NCBI GenBank assembly: GCA_000436755.1
Contig: FR887324.1
Coordinates: 1 to 16,353 of the forward strand
From: Clostridium sp. CAG:253
GTDB lineage: Bacteria > Bacillota > Clostridia > Lachnospirales > Lachnospiraceae
Length of the DNA stretch: 16,353 bases
Direction: 5' to 3'
Positions 7,193 to 14,958 of this stretch are shown here, one piece after another. The position numbers and the translations under genes were made by a program. How positions within the stretch are numbered: position 1 is the stretch's first letter; every line of letters starts with the position of its first letter. A model generated the notes under the pieces. The model was not told where the DNA came from and ran no database searches. It was given only the letters and a program-made list of their open reading frames with translations.

Positions 7193-8492
7193 CTTCAATC
7201 TCCATTATTTTATCTATTGCATCTCTCAAGGAATTTGATCTCACATCAAATTTTACATTTGTTTCTTTATCTCCAATATACACTGTATGGCATCCTGCCG
7301 CTTTTCCGGCTTTAATATCATTCTCTCCATCTCCTATCATCCATGACTTTGATAAATCAATGTTAAATTCCTTTGCTGCCTGCAACAACATCCCAGGTTT
7401 AGGCTTACGGCATTCACAATTTATTTTTAATTCTTTTACTTCACCTGCAAATCCTCCATCTGTATGATGTGGACAGTAATATATTTTATCAATATATGCC
7501 CCCTCTTTGCCTAAAAGTGTCTCCATTTTTCTGTGAATTTCATCTAACTCATCAAATGTCACCTCACCACGAGCAATAACCGGTTGATTTGTAACAACTA
7601 TTGCTAAATATCCGCTTACATTTATTTTCTTTATAGCCTCACTCACACCATCTATCAAAGCAAAATCATCAATTTTCCTCAAAAAACCAACATATTTATT
7701 AATTGTTCCGTCTCTATCTAAAAAAATTGCTTTTTGTTTATGTTTCAAATTTTTGTTATTTACAATGCCATTCTGCACATCTTTACAAACAGCTTCATAC
7801 CTCTCAGGTGTTCCCATATCTTTAACATATTCCGGACTGTCATAAGCAAACATTTTTCCTGTCCCACACAAAGGCTTCAAAAGTTGGCGGTCTAAATCTA
7901 CCTTTTCGCTTTGGGGCTCATACTCCAAAATTTCCGGTGAAATCACATGTAATCCAGCATTTACTCGGTTCTGATAAAACCCGGTTCTCTCATCTTCCTT
8001 TGTAAGCCATTTTTCGACATTTCCTTTTTTATCTGCAATTATCAGACCACTATCATATGGATGACTATTAGGATGTGTAAATAATGTGACAAGACCACCC
8101 ATTCTTTTATGATAATCAACAAATCTGTTAAAATCAATATCAAACATTGCATCTGCATTTAATAAAAGGAAATCGTCATCTAACCATTCTTTTATTTTAT
8201 ATAATGCACCTGCATTTCCCAAAGGTTCTTTTTCAAAATAATAACTTATAGATACTCCAAATCTTTTACCTGTCACGGGAGATATTTTCGAACCATCCCC
8301 AAAATAGTTCATTATTATATCTCCCAAATGACTAACAGTTATCATAATATCCTTAAATCCCTGCTTTTTAAGGCATTTTATTTCTCTTTCTAATATAGGA
8401 ACTCCATCAATTTTTATCATTGGTTTTGGAATATCGCTTGCCACAGGAGAGATTCTTGTTCCTTTTCCCCCAGCCATAATTACTACTTTCAT
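7182..8492 (-). CDS. hddC-gmhB: Fusion of heptose 1-phosphate guanylyltransferase (HddC) and heptose bisphosphate phosphatase (GmhB)
   Basis: Residues 1-235 are a sugar-1-phosphate nucleotidyltransferase: MAGGKGTR (6-13), KPM (23-25), LLNADAMFD (110-118, metal-binding Asp) and GTPERYEAV (227-235). Residues 251-436 are a HAD phosphatase of the GmhB/HisB-N type: FLDRDGT with nucleophile D259 and acid D261, the TNQ motif (301-303), a zinc site C340-x-H342 with C359-x-C361, KPKPG (363-367) and GDGENDI (387-393). GmhB removes the 7-phosphate of heptose 1,7-bisphosphate, and HddC then joins the resulting 1-phosphate to GTP. One polypeptide therefore performs the last two steps to GDP-heptose, in reverse domain order to the reactions. 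These are separate genes in the best-known systems. All catalytic and zinc residues are present, so both halves should be active. A GGAGG site precedes the ATG, and the 3' end overlaps gmhA. Confidence 0.92.
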   Translation of the reverse strand: MKVVIMAGGKGTRISPVASDIPKPMIKIDGVPILEREIKCLKKQGFKDIMITVSHLGDIIMNYFGDGSKISPVTGKRFGVSISYYFEKEPLGNAGALYKIKEWLDDDFLLLNADAMFDIDFNRFVDYHKRMGGLVTLFTHPNSHPYDSGLIIADKKGNVEKWLTKEDERTGFYQNRVNAGLHVISPEILEYEPQSEKVDLDRQLLKPLCGTGKMFAYDSPEYVKDMGTPERYEAVCKDVQNGIVNNKNLKHKQKAIFLDRDGTINKYVGFLRKIDDFALIDGVSEAIKKINVSGYLAIVVTNQPVIARGEVTFDELDEIHRKMETLLGKEGAYIDKIYYCPHHTDGGFAGEVKELKINCECRKPKPGMLLQAAKEFNIDLSKSWMIGDGENDIKAGKAAGCHTVYIGDKETNVKFDVRSNSLRDAIDKIMEIEDVK

Positions 8493-8503
8493 CTAATCCT
8501 CCA

Positions 8504-9511
8504 TTATTTTTTCTCTAAATTAACAGGAATATAATCTTCAGGTGAAAAATGAATAACTCTTGTTCCTGCATTTTCAAATTCAAATGGAACATACATCAAA
8601 TCAGACATTGCTTCCAAAACTTTCTTTTGCTTTTCTTTCTCAACATAAAACAATAAAAAGCCACCACCACCGGCTCCAAGCAGTTTTCCTCCTAATGCAC
8701 CAACCTTTATCCCTTTGTTATACAAATAGTCAATCGAATCGGTTGAAATCTTAGCACCTGTTTGTCTTTTTAATTTCCAAGTTAAATCCAACAATTTTCC
8801 AAACTCATTTAAATCAACTTCTTTGTCAGTTAAAATGTTTTGTGCTATATCTACAAGTTTAAGCATCTCTATCTTTTGTTTTGTTTTATCATTTCCCTTG
8901 TTAGCCTCTTGAACTTCTGCAGAAAAATGAGTAAATCCCGTAAAAAACAGCATTAAATTTTCATTCAAAGCTTTTTTTCTCTCAGGTGCAATTATGATAG
9001 GATTTACATTATATGCCCCATCCGAAAAGTCAATTCTGTTTAATCCGCCAAATGATGCTGCTATTTGATCCTGCCATCCGCCAGCCTCATCACAAAGTGT
9101 CCTTTCAAGATAAATTGCCTCATCTGCTAACTTCTTTTTATCTGCATATTTTCCTTTCAATGCATAAAATGCACTCAACATTCCAACTGCAAATGAACTA
9201 CTCGTCCCCAAGCCTGACCTTGCCGGTAAATCAGCTTCATAAGTCAAACGAATCTCATGCATGTCTAGAAATTTCATAGCTTCCCTAATTGCAGGATGAA
9301 TAATGTCTGCTATATTTGTTACCCGTTCCATTTTTGAATATGCCAATTCTGTCTTATATTCAAAGAAACGTGGCAAATGTCTGACATTTACATAACAATA
9401 TTTATCAAATGTCGTACTAATTACTGATCCTCCATGTTCATTAAAAAACTCCGGCATATCTGTTCCACCACCAAAAAATGACATTCTAAATGGTGTTTTT
9501 GTAATAATCAT
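8504..9511 (-). CDS. hddA: D-glycero-alpha-D-manno-heptose 7-phosphate 1-kinase (GHMP kinase)
   Basis: This 335-residue GHMP kinase has the HddA N-terminus (ITKTPFRMSFFGGGTDMPEF, residues 3-22), the ATP-binding loop LPARSGLGTSSSF at about 95-107, and the C-terminal GHMP motif LGGKLLGAGGGGFLLF. HddA phosphorylates D-glycero-D-manno-heptose 7-phosphate at the alpha C1 position, giving the 1,7-bisphosphate. This GHMP type, rather than the ribokinase-like HldE/HldA, marks the GDP-heptose branch instead of the ADP-heptose branch of LPS core synthesis. The FGGGTD signature is shared with other sugar kinases such as FKP's fucokinase domain, but the neighbouring HddC-GmhB and GmhA genes make heptose the clear choice. 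The start ATG has a strong AGGAGG ribosome site. The stop is 11 bases before the next gene, so they are surely cotranscribed. Confidence 0.93.
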   Translation of the reverse strand: MIITKTPFRMSFFGGGTDMPEFFNEHGGSVISTTFDKYCYVNVRHLPRFFEYKTELAYSKMERVTNIADIIHPAIREAMKFLDMHEIRLTYEADLPARSGLGTSSSFAVGMLSAFYALKGKYADKKKLADEAIYLERTLCDEAGGWQDQIAASFGGLNRIDFSDGAYNVNPIIIAPERKKALNENLMLFFTGFTHFSAEVQEANKGNDKTKQKIEMLKLVDIAQNILTDKEVDLNEFGKLLDLTWKLKRQTGAKISTDSIDYLYNKGIKVGALGGKLLGAGGGGFLLFYVEKEKQKKVLEAMSDLMYVPFEFENAGTRVIHFSPEDYIPVNLEKK

Positions 9512-9544
9512 TTTTCCCTCCTAAAATTTATACATACAATTTAA

Positions 9545-11803
9545 CTATTTTGAAAAAATATCAGAAATTTCATTCCAAACTGCATCAATACTAAAGTATT
9601 TTCTTATATATGATTGCGTTTTGTCAACTATACTTTCTAATTCAATATTATTATTGTATAACTCTATTACCCTATTTGCAAACTTTTCAGCATCATCTTC
9701 TATCCATAATACGTCTCCTACATTTGGAATACCCTCAGCTCCAACTGATGTAGTTACTGTTGGTGCACCATTATATATGGCTTCGACTACTTTTCCTTTT
9801 ACTCCTGCACCATATCTCAATGGAACAACAACCATTTTGCATTCAGAATACAGTTTATTTAATTCTTCATCTGATACAAACCCCTTTACTATAACGCCAT
9901 TTTTTCCATCAAGTTTTTTTATTTCTTCTGGTGCATGAGAACCTACTATTATAAATTCTAAATTAACTTTTTCTCTTATTCTTGGCAAAACATCATCAAC
10001 AAACCACAAAACAGCATCGAGATTCGGCTTATGAACAAATCCTCCTACAAATAACAAATCTTTTCTTTTGTCAAAATTTTTATTTATATTTTCTTTGAAT
10101 TTATCAAAAGTATAGGCTGTTATTGCTTTAACATTTATTTCCGGATTTATCTTATGTATCGCATCAACTTCCAGTTGCGATGGATAAAAAGAAATATCTG
10201 CTTTATTAAATATGTCAAATTCTGTCTTTTTCCACATCTCAGCTTCTATCTTAGAATCTTTCTTACCATTCAACTCATATTCTCTCATACATCTCAGAAA
10301 GTGCAAATCATGTCCATAATATATAATCTTACAATTTGTATTATCTTTTATAAAATCAATATATTTTTTTGTTATATGTGGTCTGTTCATATAAACATAA
10401 TCTATTTGCTCTCTGTTTGTTTTAATCCACAAATTAACATTATCCATATAGTATGTTCCATACAATACTTCTACACCCATTTGCTGTAAAGCAGTAGTAT
10501 AAGGCTCCTTATATAAAAAATTATCACCAATAAATTTTACATTATATCCTTTTTGTACAAACATCTGAATAAACTGAAATGTTGTTCTTGAACCAGCGTC
10601 TCTATCATATTCAGGTACATAATGATCTATAACTAATATTGTTTCCTTATTTTGAGTTCTCTCCCTTGACTGAAAAACATTTTCTCCATTTGGATATGCC
10701 TTTTCCAGTTCTTCTTTCCACTTTTCATAGAACTTTTTCTGATTTTCAACTTGATATTTTTTCACACCGCTTGAAACATCGGTACCATTTGAAATCCCCT
10801 CAAAGTGAACAACTACCGACTTTGGCTGATAAACTACTTTATAACCATGTTTTCTCACCTCAAAAGCTAAATCTGAATCTTCACAGTACGCTGGTGCAAA
10901 TCTTTCATCAAAGCCTCCAATGTCATCCCATAATTTTTTTCTAATCATTATCGCAGCACCTGAAATATAATCCACTTCTTTCACATAATTATATTCCGGC
11001 ATATCAGGATTCTGTCTATTTCCATAATTCCATGCAGAGCCATCCTTCCAAAGTATTCCTCCTGCCTCTTGTAAAAGTCCGTTTGGATATACCAGTTTCG
11101 ACCCTACCATGCCAATCTTATCATCATCTTCTATTAATTTTAGTAAAAAACTAAGCCACTCCTTTTGTACCTGAGTATCATTGTTTAAAAAAAGAATATA
11201 TTCTCCACTTGCATATTTAACAGCATTATTACAATTTTTCAAAAAACGCTGGTTTTCTTCTGTTTTGGCTACAATAATATTTTCTGCAATCTTATTTATC
11301 TCTGTAGTCAAATCATTCGAACAATCGTCACCAATAATTATCTCATATTCAATTTCATCCGTATTTCTAAATATTGACCTCAAACAATAATATGTATATT
11401 GAAATTGGTTATATACAGGAATTATAATGGATACTTTAGGATTACTATATTTTACAAATGGAATCTTACTACAATCATTTATTGAAGTAATTGTTTTCCC
11501 TTTTTCAATTTCAATTTGAATTTTTTGCAATCCACCTACATTCATACAATTATCAAAGTGATTTATTACACTTTTCAGACCATTTTCTTTTAATTCCCTA
11601 AACATATTTATAATTCTAAAAAAGGTTATCTTTTTCACAAATTGAACCGGATGTTTTATAAATTTCCATAAAATTTTTGCAAAAACTCTTCTGATGCTTC
11701 CTATAGGAAAAACAATGTCAACTGCTTTCCAAAATATTCCATTTTCTTCCACTATCATATTTGTTATTTCTATATCTTCTGATTCTAATCTATTTTTATC
11801 CAT
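9545..11803 (-). CDS. Bifunctional GT2-GT4 fusion glycosyltransferase
   Basis: This large protein (about 752 residues) holds two transferase modules. An N-terminal ~120 residues, rich in aromatic and basic residues (VFPIGSIRRVFAKILWKFIK), may bind the membrane surface. The GT-A/GT2 module (about 124-335) has SIIIPVYNQ, IIGDDCSND, FLNNDTQ (the DxD equivalent), ISGAAIMIRK, GGFDERF and YCEDSDLAFE; this is the WbbL/WsaF-like subtype that often transfers rhamnose. After a linker, a GT-B/GT4 module (about 389-752) starts at ILVIDHYVPEYDRDAGS and contains VGGF.HKPN, VKGFVSDEEL and VPLRYGAGVKGKVVEA. It probably adds two successive residues to the lipid-linked glycan in the cytoplasm; the sugars are unknown. 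I prefer ATG at 11803 because AAGGA lies seven bases upstream. ATG at 11806 is possible, while the TTG at 11836, overlapping wzt, has no convincing site. Confidence 0.87.
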   Translation of the reverse strand: MDKNRLESEDIEITNMIVEENGIFWKAVDIVFPIGSIRRVFAKILWKFIKHPVQFVKKITFFRIINMFRELKENGLKSVINHFDNCMNVGGLQKIQIEIEKGKTITSINDCSKIPFVKYSNPKVSIIIPVYNQFQYTYYCLRSIFRNTDEIEYEIIIGDDCSNDLTTEINKIAENIIVAKTEENQRFLKNCNNAVKYASGEYILFLNNDTQVQKEWLSFLLKLIEDDDKIGMVGSKLVYPNGLLQEAGGILWKDGSAWNYGNRQNPDMPEYNYVKEVDYISGAAIMIRKKLWDDIGGFDERFAPAYCEDSDLAFEVRKHGYKVVYQPKSVVVHFEGISNGTDVSSGVKKYQVENQKKFYEKWKEELEKAYPNGENVFQSRERTQNKETILVIDHYVPEYDRDAGSRTTFQFIQMFVQKGYNVKFIGDNFLYKEPYTTALQQMGVEVLYGTYYMDNVNLWIKTNREQIDYVYMNRPHITKKYIDFIKDNTNCKIIYYGHDLHFLRCMREYELNGKKDSKIEAEMWKKTEFDIFNKADISFYPSQLEVDAIHKINPEINVKAITAYTFDKFKENINKNFDKRKDLLFVGGFVHKPNLDAVLWFVDDVLPRIREKVNLEFIIVGSHAPEEIKKLDGKNGVIVKGFVSDEELNKLYSECKMVVVPLRYGAGVKGKVVEAIYNGAPTVTTSVGAEGIPNVGDVLWIEDDAEKFANRVIELYNNNIELESIVDKTQSYIRKYFSIDAVWNEISDIFSK

Positions 11804-11816
11804 CATTTCGTCCTTT

Positions 11817-13100
11817 TTATAACTCATTTCCATCAATACTCCAATGCCTGTCGAGATTTACAATTCCTCTTGCATTACTCTCTCCATCAATAATTCTGAA
11901 CTCATATGCATTATTTATATAATCATAAGGTTCTTCTTTAATACTCTGCACACCAATATCTAAAAGATAATTTCCTGTTAAAAGATTATTTGAATCAATA
12001 TACATTGATATACTTCCCTCTTCTTTTGATATTAGCTCGACATTTTTGCACCCCGACAAAGCCGAAGTTCCAAAACAATACACACCATCTTCTCTTGTAA
12101 TGCTGACGGTAAAATTCATATCTAGTCCCTTCTCAGCCAGATAATCCATTTTTATTTGAATTTGTTCACCCTCCTTAAAAATAAATTTCTCTTTGCCATC
12201 CTCTCCACTCATAGCCAGATTTTTAAAAACAATCCTGTGATTACCGTGCCTTGTGGCACCTTTCATGCAAAAACTTGGTATCCCATGCTTTAATTCCTCA
12301 AAAGTTTGACTGATTTTACCATTTTGATATTCTTCAAATTTGTCCTGCAATTTTTCAAGTCTTTTATCCTCCATCGAGCCAAGATAATGTTCCCCCACAA
12401 ATGCTGCTGGTCCCTCTTCTTTTATCAGACCATTTTCTATCCATACAACTTTATCACAAATCTTCTGAATTTGTCCCATCTCATGTGATACTATGACTAT
12501 CGTTGTCCCTTTTGCTTTTATTTCCATCAGTTTTTCAAAACATTTTGTTTGAAAATTTACATCTCCAACTGCAAGGATTTCATCTATTAGTAAAATATCA
12601 GCATCTACACTTATTGCAACAGCAAAAGCCAAACGCATATACATCCCAGATGAATATGTTCTAACAGGATTTTCTATATAATCTTCCAATTCCGAAAATT
12701 CAATTATACTATTTACTCTTTTGTCTATTTCTTCTTTACTTAATCCAAAAATAGAAGCATTTATATATATATTTTCTCTACCACTCATATCTGGATGAAA
12801 TCCTGCGCCCAATTCAATCAAACTCGAAACTCTTCCTTTAAGTTTAACACTGCCTGATGTCGGATACATTATTCTTGTCAATAGCTTCAATGTCGTGCTT
12901 TTTCCACAACCATTTTTTCCTATAAGACCTACTGCTTCACCTTTATGCACATTAAAGCTTATTCCTTTTAACACCCATCTTTCTTCATAAATATTGCGAT
13001 GCCAAAACAATATTTTATCTTTTAAACTATGACCTTTATCTAAATATACCTTAAATCTTTTCTTTAAATCCTTTACCTCTATTGATATTTCTTGTTCCAT
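11817..13100 (-). CDS. wzt: ABC polysaccharide export ATPase with C-terminal glycan-recognition domain (Wzt)
   Basis: The N-terminal ~240 residues are an ABC ATPase: Walker A GKNGCGKST (about 61-69), signature YSSGM (149-153), Walker B ILLIDE (169-174), the LAVGD(V)NFQTKCF segment typical of Wzt/TagH, and the switch His in VSHEM (206). After a charged linker (about 225-270), the C-terminal ~150 residues form a beta-rich domain ending in IDGNEL. This corresponds to the Wzt C-terminal carbohydrate-binding domain that reads the non-reducing end of the glycan before export. Shorter teichoic-acid TagH-like proteins lack this type of domain, so a matched polysaccharide is likely. I chose ATG at 13100 (427 aa) because GGAG sits six bases upstream; the frame extends four codons to a TTG with no properly spaced site. 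The next gene starts about ten bases after the stop. Confidence 0.92.
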   Translation of the reverse strand: MEQEISIEVKDLKKRFKVYLDKGHSLKDKILFWHRNIYEERWVLKGISFNVHKGEAVGLIGKNGCGKSTTLKLLTRIMYPTSGSVKLKGRVSSLIELGAGFHPDMSGRENIYINASIFGLSKEEIDKRVNSIIEFSELEDYIENPVRTYSSGMYMRLAFAVAISVDADILLIDEILAVGDVNFQTKCFEKLMEIKAKGTTIVIVSHEMGQIQKICDKVVWIENGLIKEEGPAAFVGEHYLGSMEDKRLEKLQDKFEEYQNGKISQTFEELKHGIPSFCMKGATRHGNHRIVFKNLAMSGEDGKEKFIFKEGEQIQIKMDYLAEKGLDMNFTVSITREDGVYCFGTSALSGCKNVELISKEEGSISMYIDSNNLLTGNYLLDIGVQSIKEEPYDYINNAYEFRIIDGESNARGIVNLDRHWSIDGNEL

Positions 13101-13147
13101 ATAAATCTCCAATCCTATATACTATAGCATTATTTATGTGTACTAAA

Positions 13148-13927
13148 TTATAATTCTTCTACAAATCCTCTTTGTAGTCTGTCAAAAACCAGCATCCCAA
13201 CAACCATTGCTACCAATGCAACAATAAAAGAAATCCCTAAATCTAACAAACCAGGAACTGTTTTATAATACAATATCGCTCTATATAAATTAACTATGTA
13301 TGTCATAGGATTCATATAAAACACAAAACGAAGCCTTTCCGGCACAATATCCATTGTATACATAATTGGTGTTAAATAAATCCATGCCATTGTTATAACC
13401 CCAAGTATGTGTTCCAAATCACGAACATATACCGTACACGCTGAAACAATCATTGCTAACCCTAACGCAAAAAAATACTCTAACAACATAGTAATAGGCA
13501 AAAATAATAATGGTACCAAACTGATGCCAGTTCCTGATACAAAAATAACCAAAAAAATAATCACAAAACAAAATAACATGTTAACAAAACAGCTCGTAAC
13601 ATATGAAATAGGTAATACCAATCTTGGAAAATAAATTTTTTTCACCATATCCTGTTGTGAAACTATTGACATTGAACCACCTGTTATTGAAGAACTGAAA
13701 AAAATCCATGGAATCATTGCTACTATAAGATATAAATAAAATTTCTCAATTCCCGCACGCATGATTACTGAAAAAACAACAGTATATATAACTATCTGAC
13801 ATAATGGATTTATAAACGTCCAAAGAAATCCCAATGCCGATTTTTTATAACGTCCCCGTAAATCTCTTCTAACCATGCTATAGATCATCTCTCTATACCT
13901 AAATACTTCTTTTAATGTTTCTAACAT
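13148..13927 (-). CDS. wzm: ABC-2 type polysaccharide export permease (Wzm/TagG family)
   Basis: This 259-residue membrane protein has the family's usual length and six hydrophobic segments. The N-terminal cytoplasmic stretch contains MVRRDLRGRYKKSALGFLW, the amphipathic region ('r.lk.Ry..S.lG..W') that contacts the ATPase in Wzm, RfbA and TagG proteins. A Pro-Arg-Leu-Val-Leu-Pro coupling helix (KKIYFPRLVLP) and the C-terminal NPMTYIVNLYR element are also standard. With Wzt, encoded 47 bases downstream, it should form a 2+2 transporter that moves a completed undecaprenyl-linked glycan across the cytoplasmic membrane. The ATG at 13927 has a GAGGAG ribosome site about ten bases upstream. It is the first gene after the promoter at 13989-13961. 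A teichoic-acid exporter is the alternative, but the neighbouring heptose and glycosyltransferase genes favour a heteropolysaccharide. Confidence 0.93.
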   Translation of the reverse strand: MLETLKEVFRYREMIYSMVRRDLRGRYKKSALGFLWTFINPLCQIVIYTVVFSVIMRAGIEKFYLYLIVAMIPWIFFSSSITGGSMSIVSQQDMVKKIYFPRLVLPISYVTSCFVNMLFCFVIIFLVIFVSGTGISLVPLLFLPITMLLEYFFALGLAMIVSACTVYVRDLEHILGVITMAWIYLTPIMYTMDIVPERLRFVFYMNPMTYIVNLYRAILYYKTVPGLLDLGISFIVALVAMVVGMLVFDRLQRGFVEEL

Positions 13928-13960
13928 GCACTATTCTCTCCTCATTTTCACTAATCTGTC

Positions 13961-13989
13961 ATTGTATCACAAAAGTTTAGATATTTCAA
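13961..13989 (-). promoter_or_regulatory. Sigma-A-type promoter with extended -10, upstream of wzm
   Basis: On the minus strand a TTGAAA (13989-13984) is followed by exactly 17 bases and then TACAAT (13966-13961). The bases before the -10 read TGA, giving TG-N-TACAAT, an extended -10. Both hexamers differ from consensus at one position, and the spacing is optimal. It lies in the longest gap between confident genes (13928-14013) and points at the ABC exporter genes, whose first start codon is about 35 bases downstream. I see no GC-rich hairpin in the gap, so transcription from upstream probably also reads through. The match is strong for a chance occurrence even in AT-rich DNA, but no start site has been mapped. 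Confidence 0.7.
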
Positions 13990-14013
13990 TTAAATTTTAT
14001 TATTTATGTTATG

Positions 14014-14958
14014 TCAATAAATGTTAAACAATATTAAAATTTTGAACATTATATTATCAATTTTCCTTTGTCTATACAGGTTTTTATTTAATGCAAGCTT
14101 AAATCTGAGTTTTATTGAACTTTTTCCATTAACAAATTCTTTTAATAATTCAAAATTATTTTTTTGTGTCTTTAATTTGTTAAATTCTAAAACATCCATA
14201 AATGCCTTTGCCTGACGGCTTGCCTTAGTACAATCTTTTTTCCAGCTAAAAATTCTTTTTCTTAATTCACTACCATATTTTGTGGCACTACCTAAAACAT
14301 TATTTCCATGTTGCCTATATAATATATACGAGTTTTCATCATAAATAACATGTCCGCAATATGTCGCAACAATATAAAACCACCAATCATGCATGACTGT
14401 ATATTTGGGTAAATAATTCATTATTATTTTTTTCAATTTATTATTAATTATTGCCGTACAGCCCGTAATAACATTTTCAATCAATGCATTTCCAAAACCG
14501 GTTTGTACAACTGGAATTTTTATTTCTGACTTAATTTCATTTAAATTCACATCAACTAATTTAGGTCTGCATCCATACAATATAGGTTCTTCTGATGTAG
14601 TCATATCCTCTCTTTTAACAACCTTTTTTACTTCCTCACTTAATTTATCAGGCAACCAATAATCATCTTGATCTGAAAACGCATAGTAATCAACTTCATC
14701 TGAATGTTCTACTAAATCAAAAAAACTATTTATAACACCTATGTTTTCTCCTTTATACCATCTTATAGAATCAGGATATAACTTTGAATATTTATTTAAT
14801 ATTTCATGAGTATTATCACTTGATCCATCATCCCTTATCAATAAAGTAACTTTTGCGATATTTTTCCTTTCACAATCCTGTGACAATATTGATTTTATCT
14901 GAGTTTCTAAATACTTTTCTCCATTATAAACAGACATTAAAATTTGAATTTTTCTCAT
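14014..14958 (-). CDS. Family 2 glycosyltransferase, rhamnosyltransferase-like
   Basis: This 314-residue GT-A enzyme begins with the family 2 pattern: a beta strand ending in SVYNGEKYL near residues 9-17, then LLIRDDGSSDNT around 40-51, and the SDQDDYW motif near 94-100 that supplies the metal/nucleotide-binding acidic residues. FSDQDDYW is typical of GT2 proteins annotated as alpha-1,3- or alpha-1,2-rhamnosyltransferases, so transfer of a deoxyhexose such as rhamnose is a reasonable guess; the donor is not proven. A central 'MHDWWFY' segment lies where these enzymes carry acceptor-binding or catalytic residues. No transmembrane segment is evident, so it should act on a lipid-linked acceptor at the cytoplasmic membrane face. 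The ATG overlaps the upstream stop (ATGA), with a GAAGGTGA ribosome site before it. It is followed by 86 bases containing a promoter, so it may end a transcriptional subunit. Confidence 0.85.
   Translation of the reverse strand: MRKIQILMSVYNGEKYLETQIKSILSQDCERKNIAKVTLLIRDDGSSDNTHEILNKYSKLYPDSIRWYKGENIGVINSFFDLVEHSDEVDYYAFSDQDDYWLPDKLSEEVKKVVKREDMTTSEEPILYGCRPKLVDVNLNEIKSEIKIPVVQTGFGNALIENVITGCTAIINNKLKKIIMNYLPKYTVMHDWWFYIVATYCGHVIYDENSYILYRQHGNNVLGSATKYGSELRKRIFSWKKDCTKASRQAKAFMDVLEFNKLKTQKNNFELLKEFVNGKSSIKLRFKLALNKNLYRQRKIDNIMFKILILFNIY

Noticed and set aside
10154..10489. Plus-strand open frame opposite the GT4 module of the fusion glycosyltransferase
   Set aside because: Low-complexity hydrophobic translation caused by AT-rich complement; the minus-strand protein has clear GT2 and GT4 motifs throughout.
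11801..11836. Overlap of the GT2-GT4 gene with the end of wzt through a TTG start
   Set aside because: AAGGA is correctly spaced for ATG at 11803, while the TTG lacks a good site, so the genes probably do not overlap.
13990..14013. Second promoter starting with a TTGACA that overlaps the stop of the rhamnosyltransferase-like gene
   Set aside because: The TTGACA matches consensus, but the hexamer 17 bases on (TTTAAT) is poor and lacks an extended -10; the promoter at 13989-13961 is much better.
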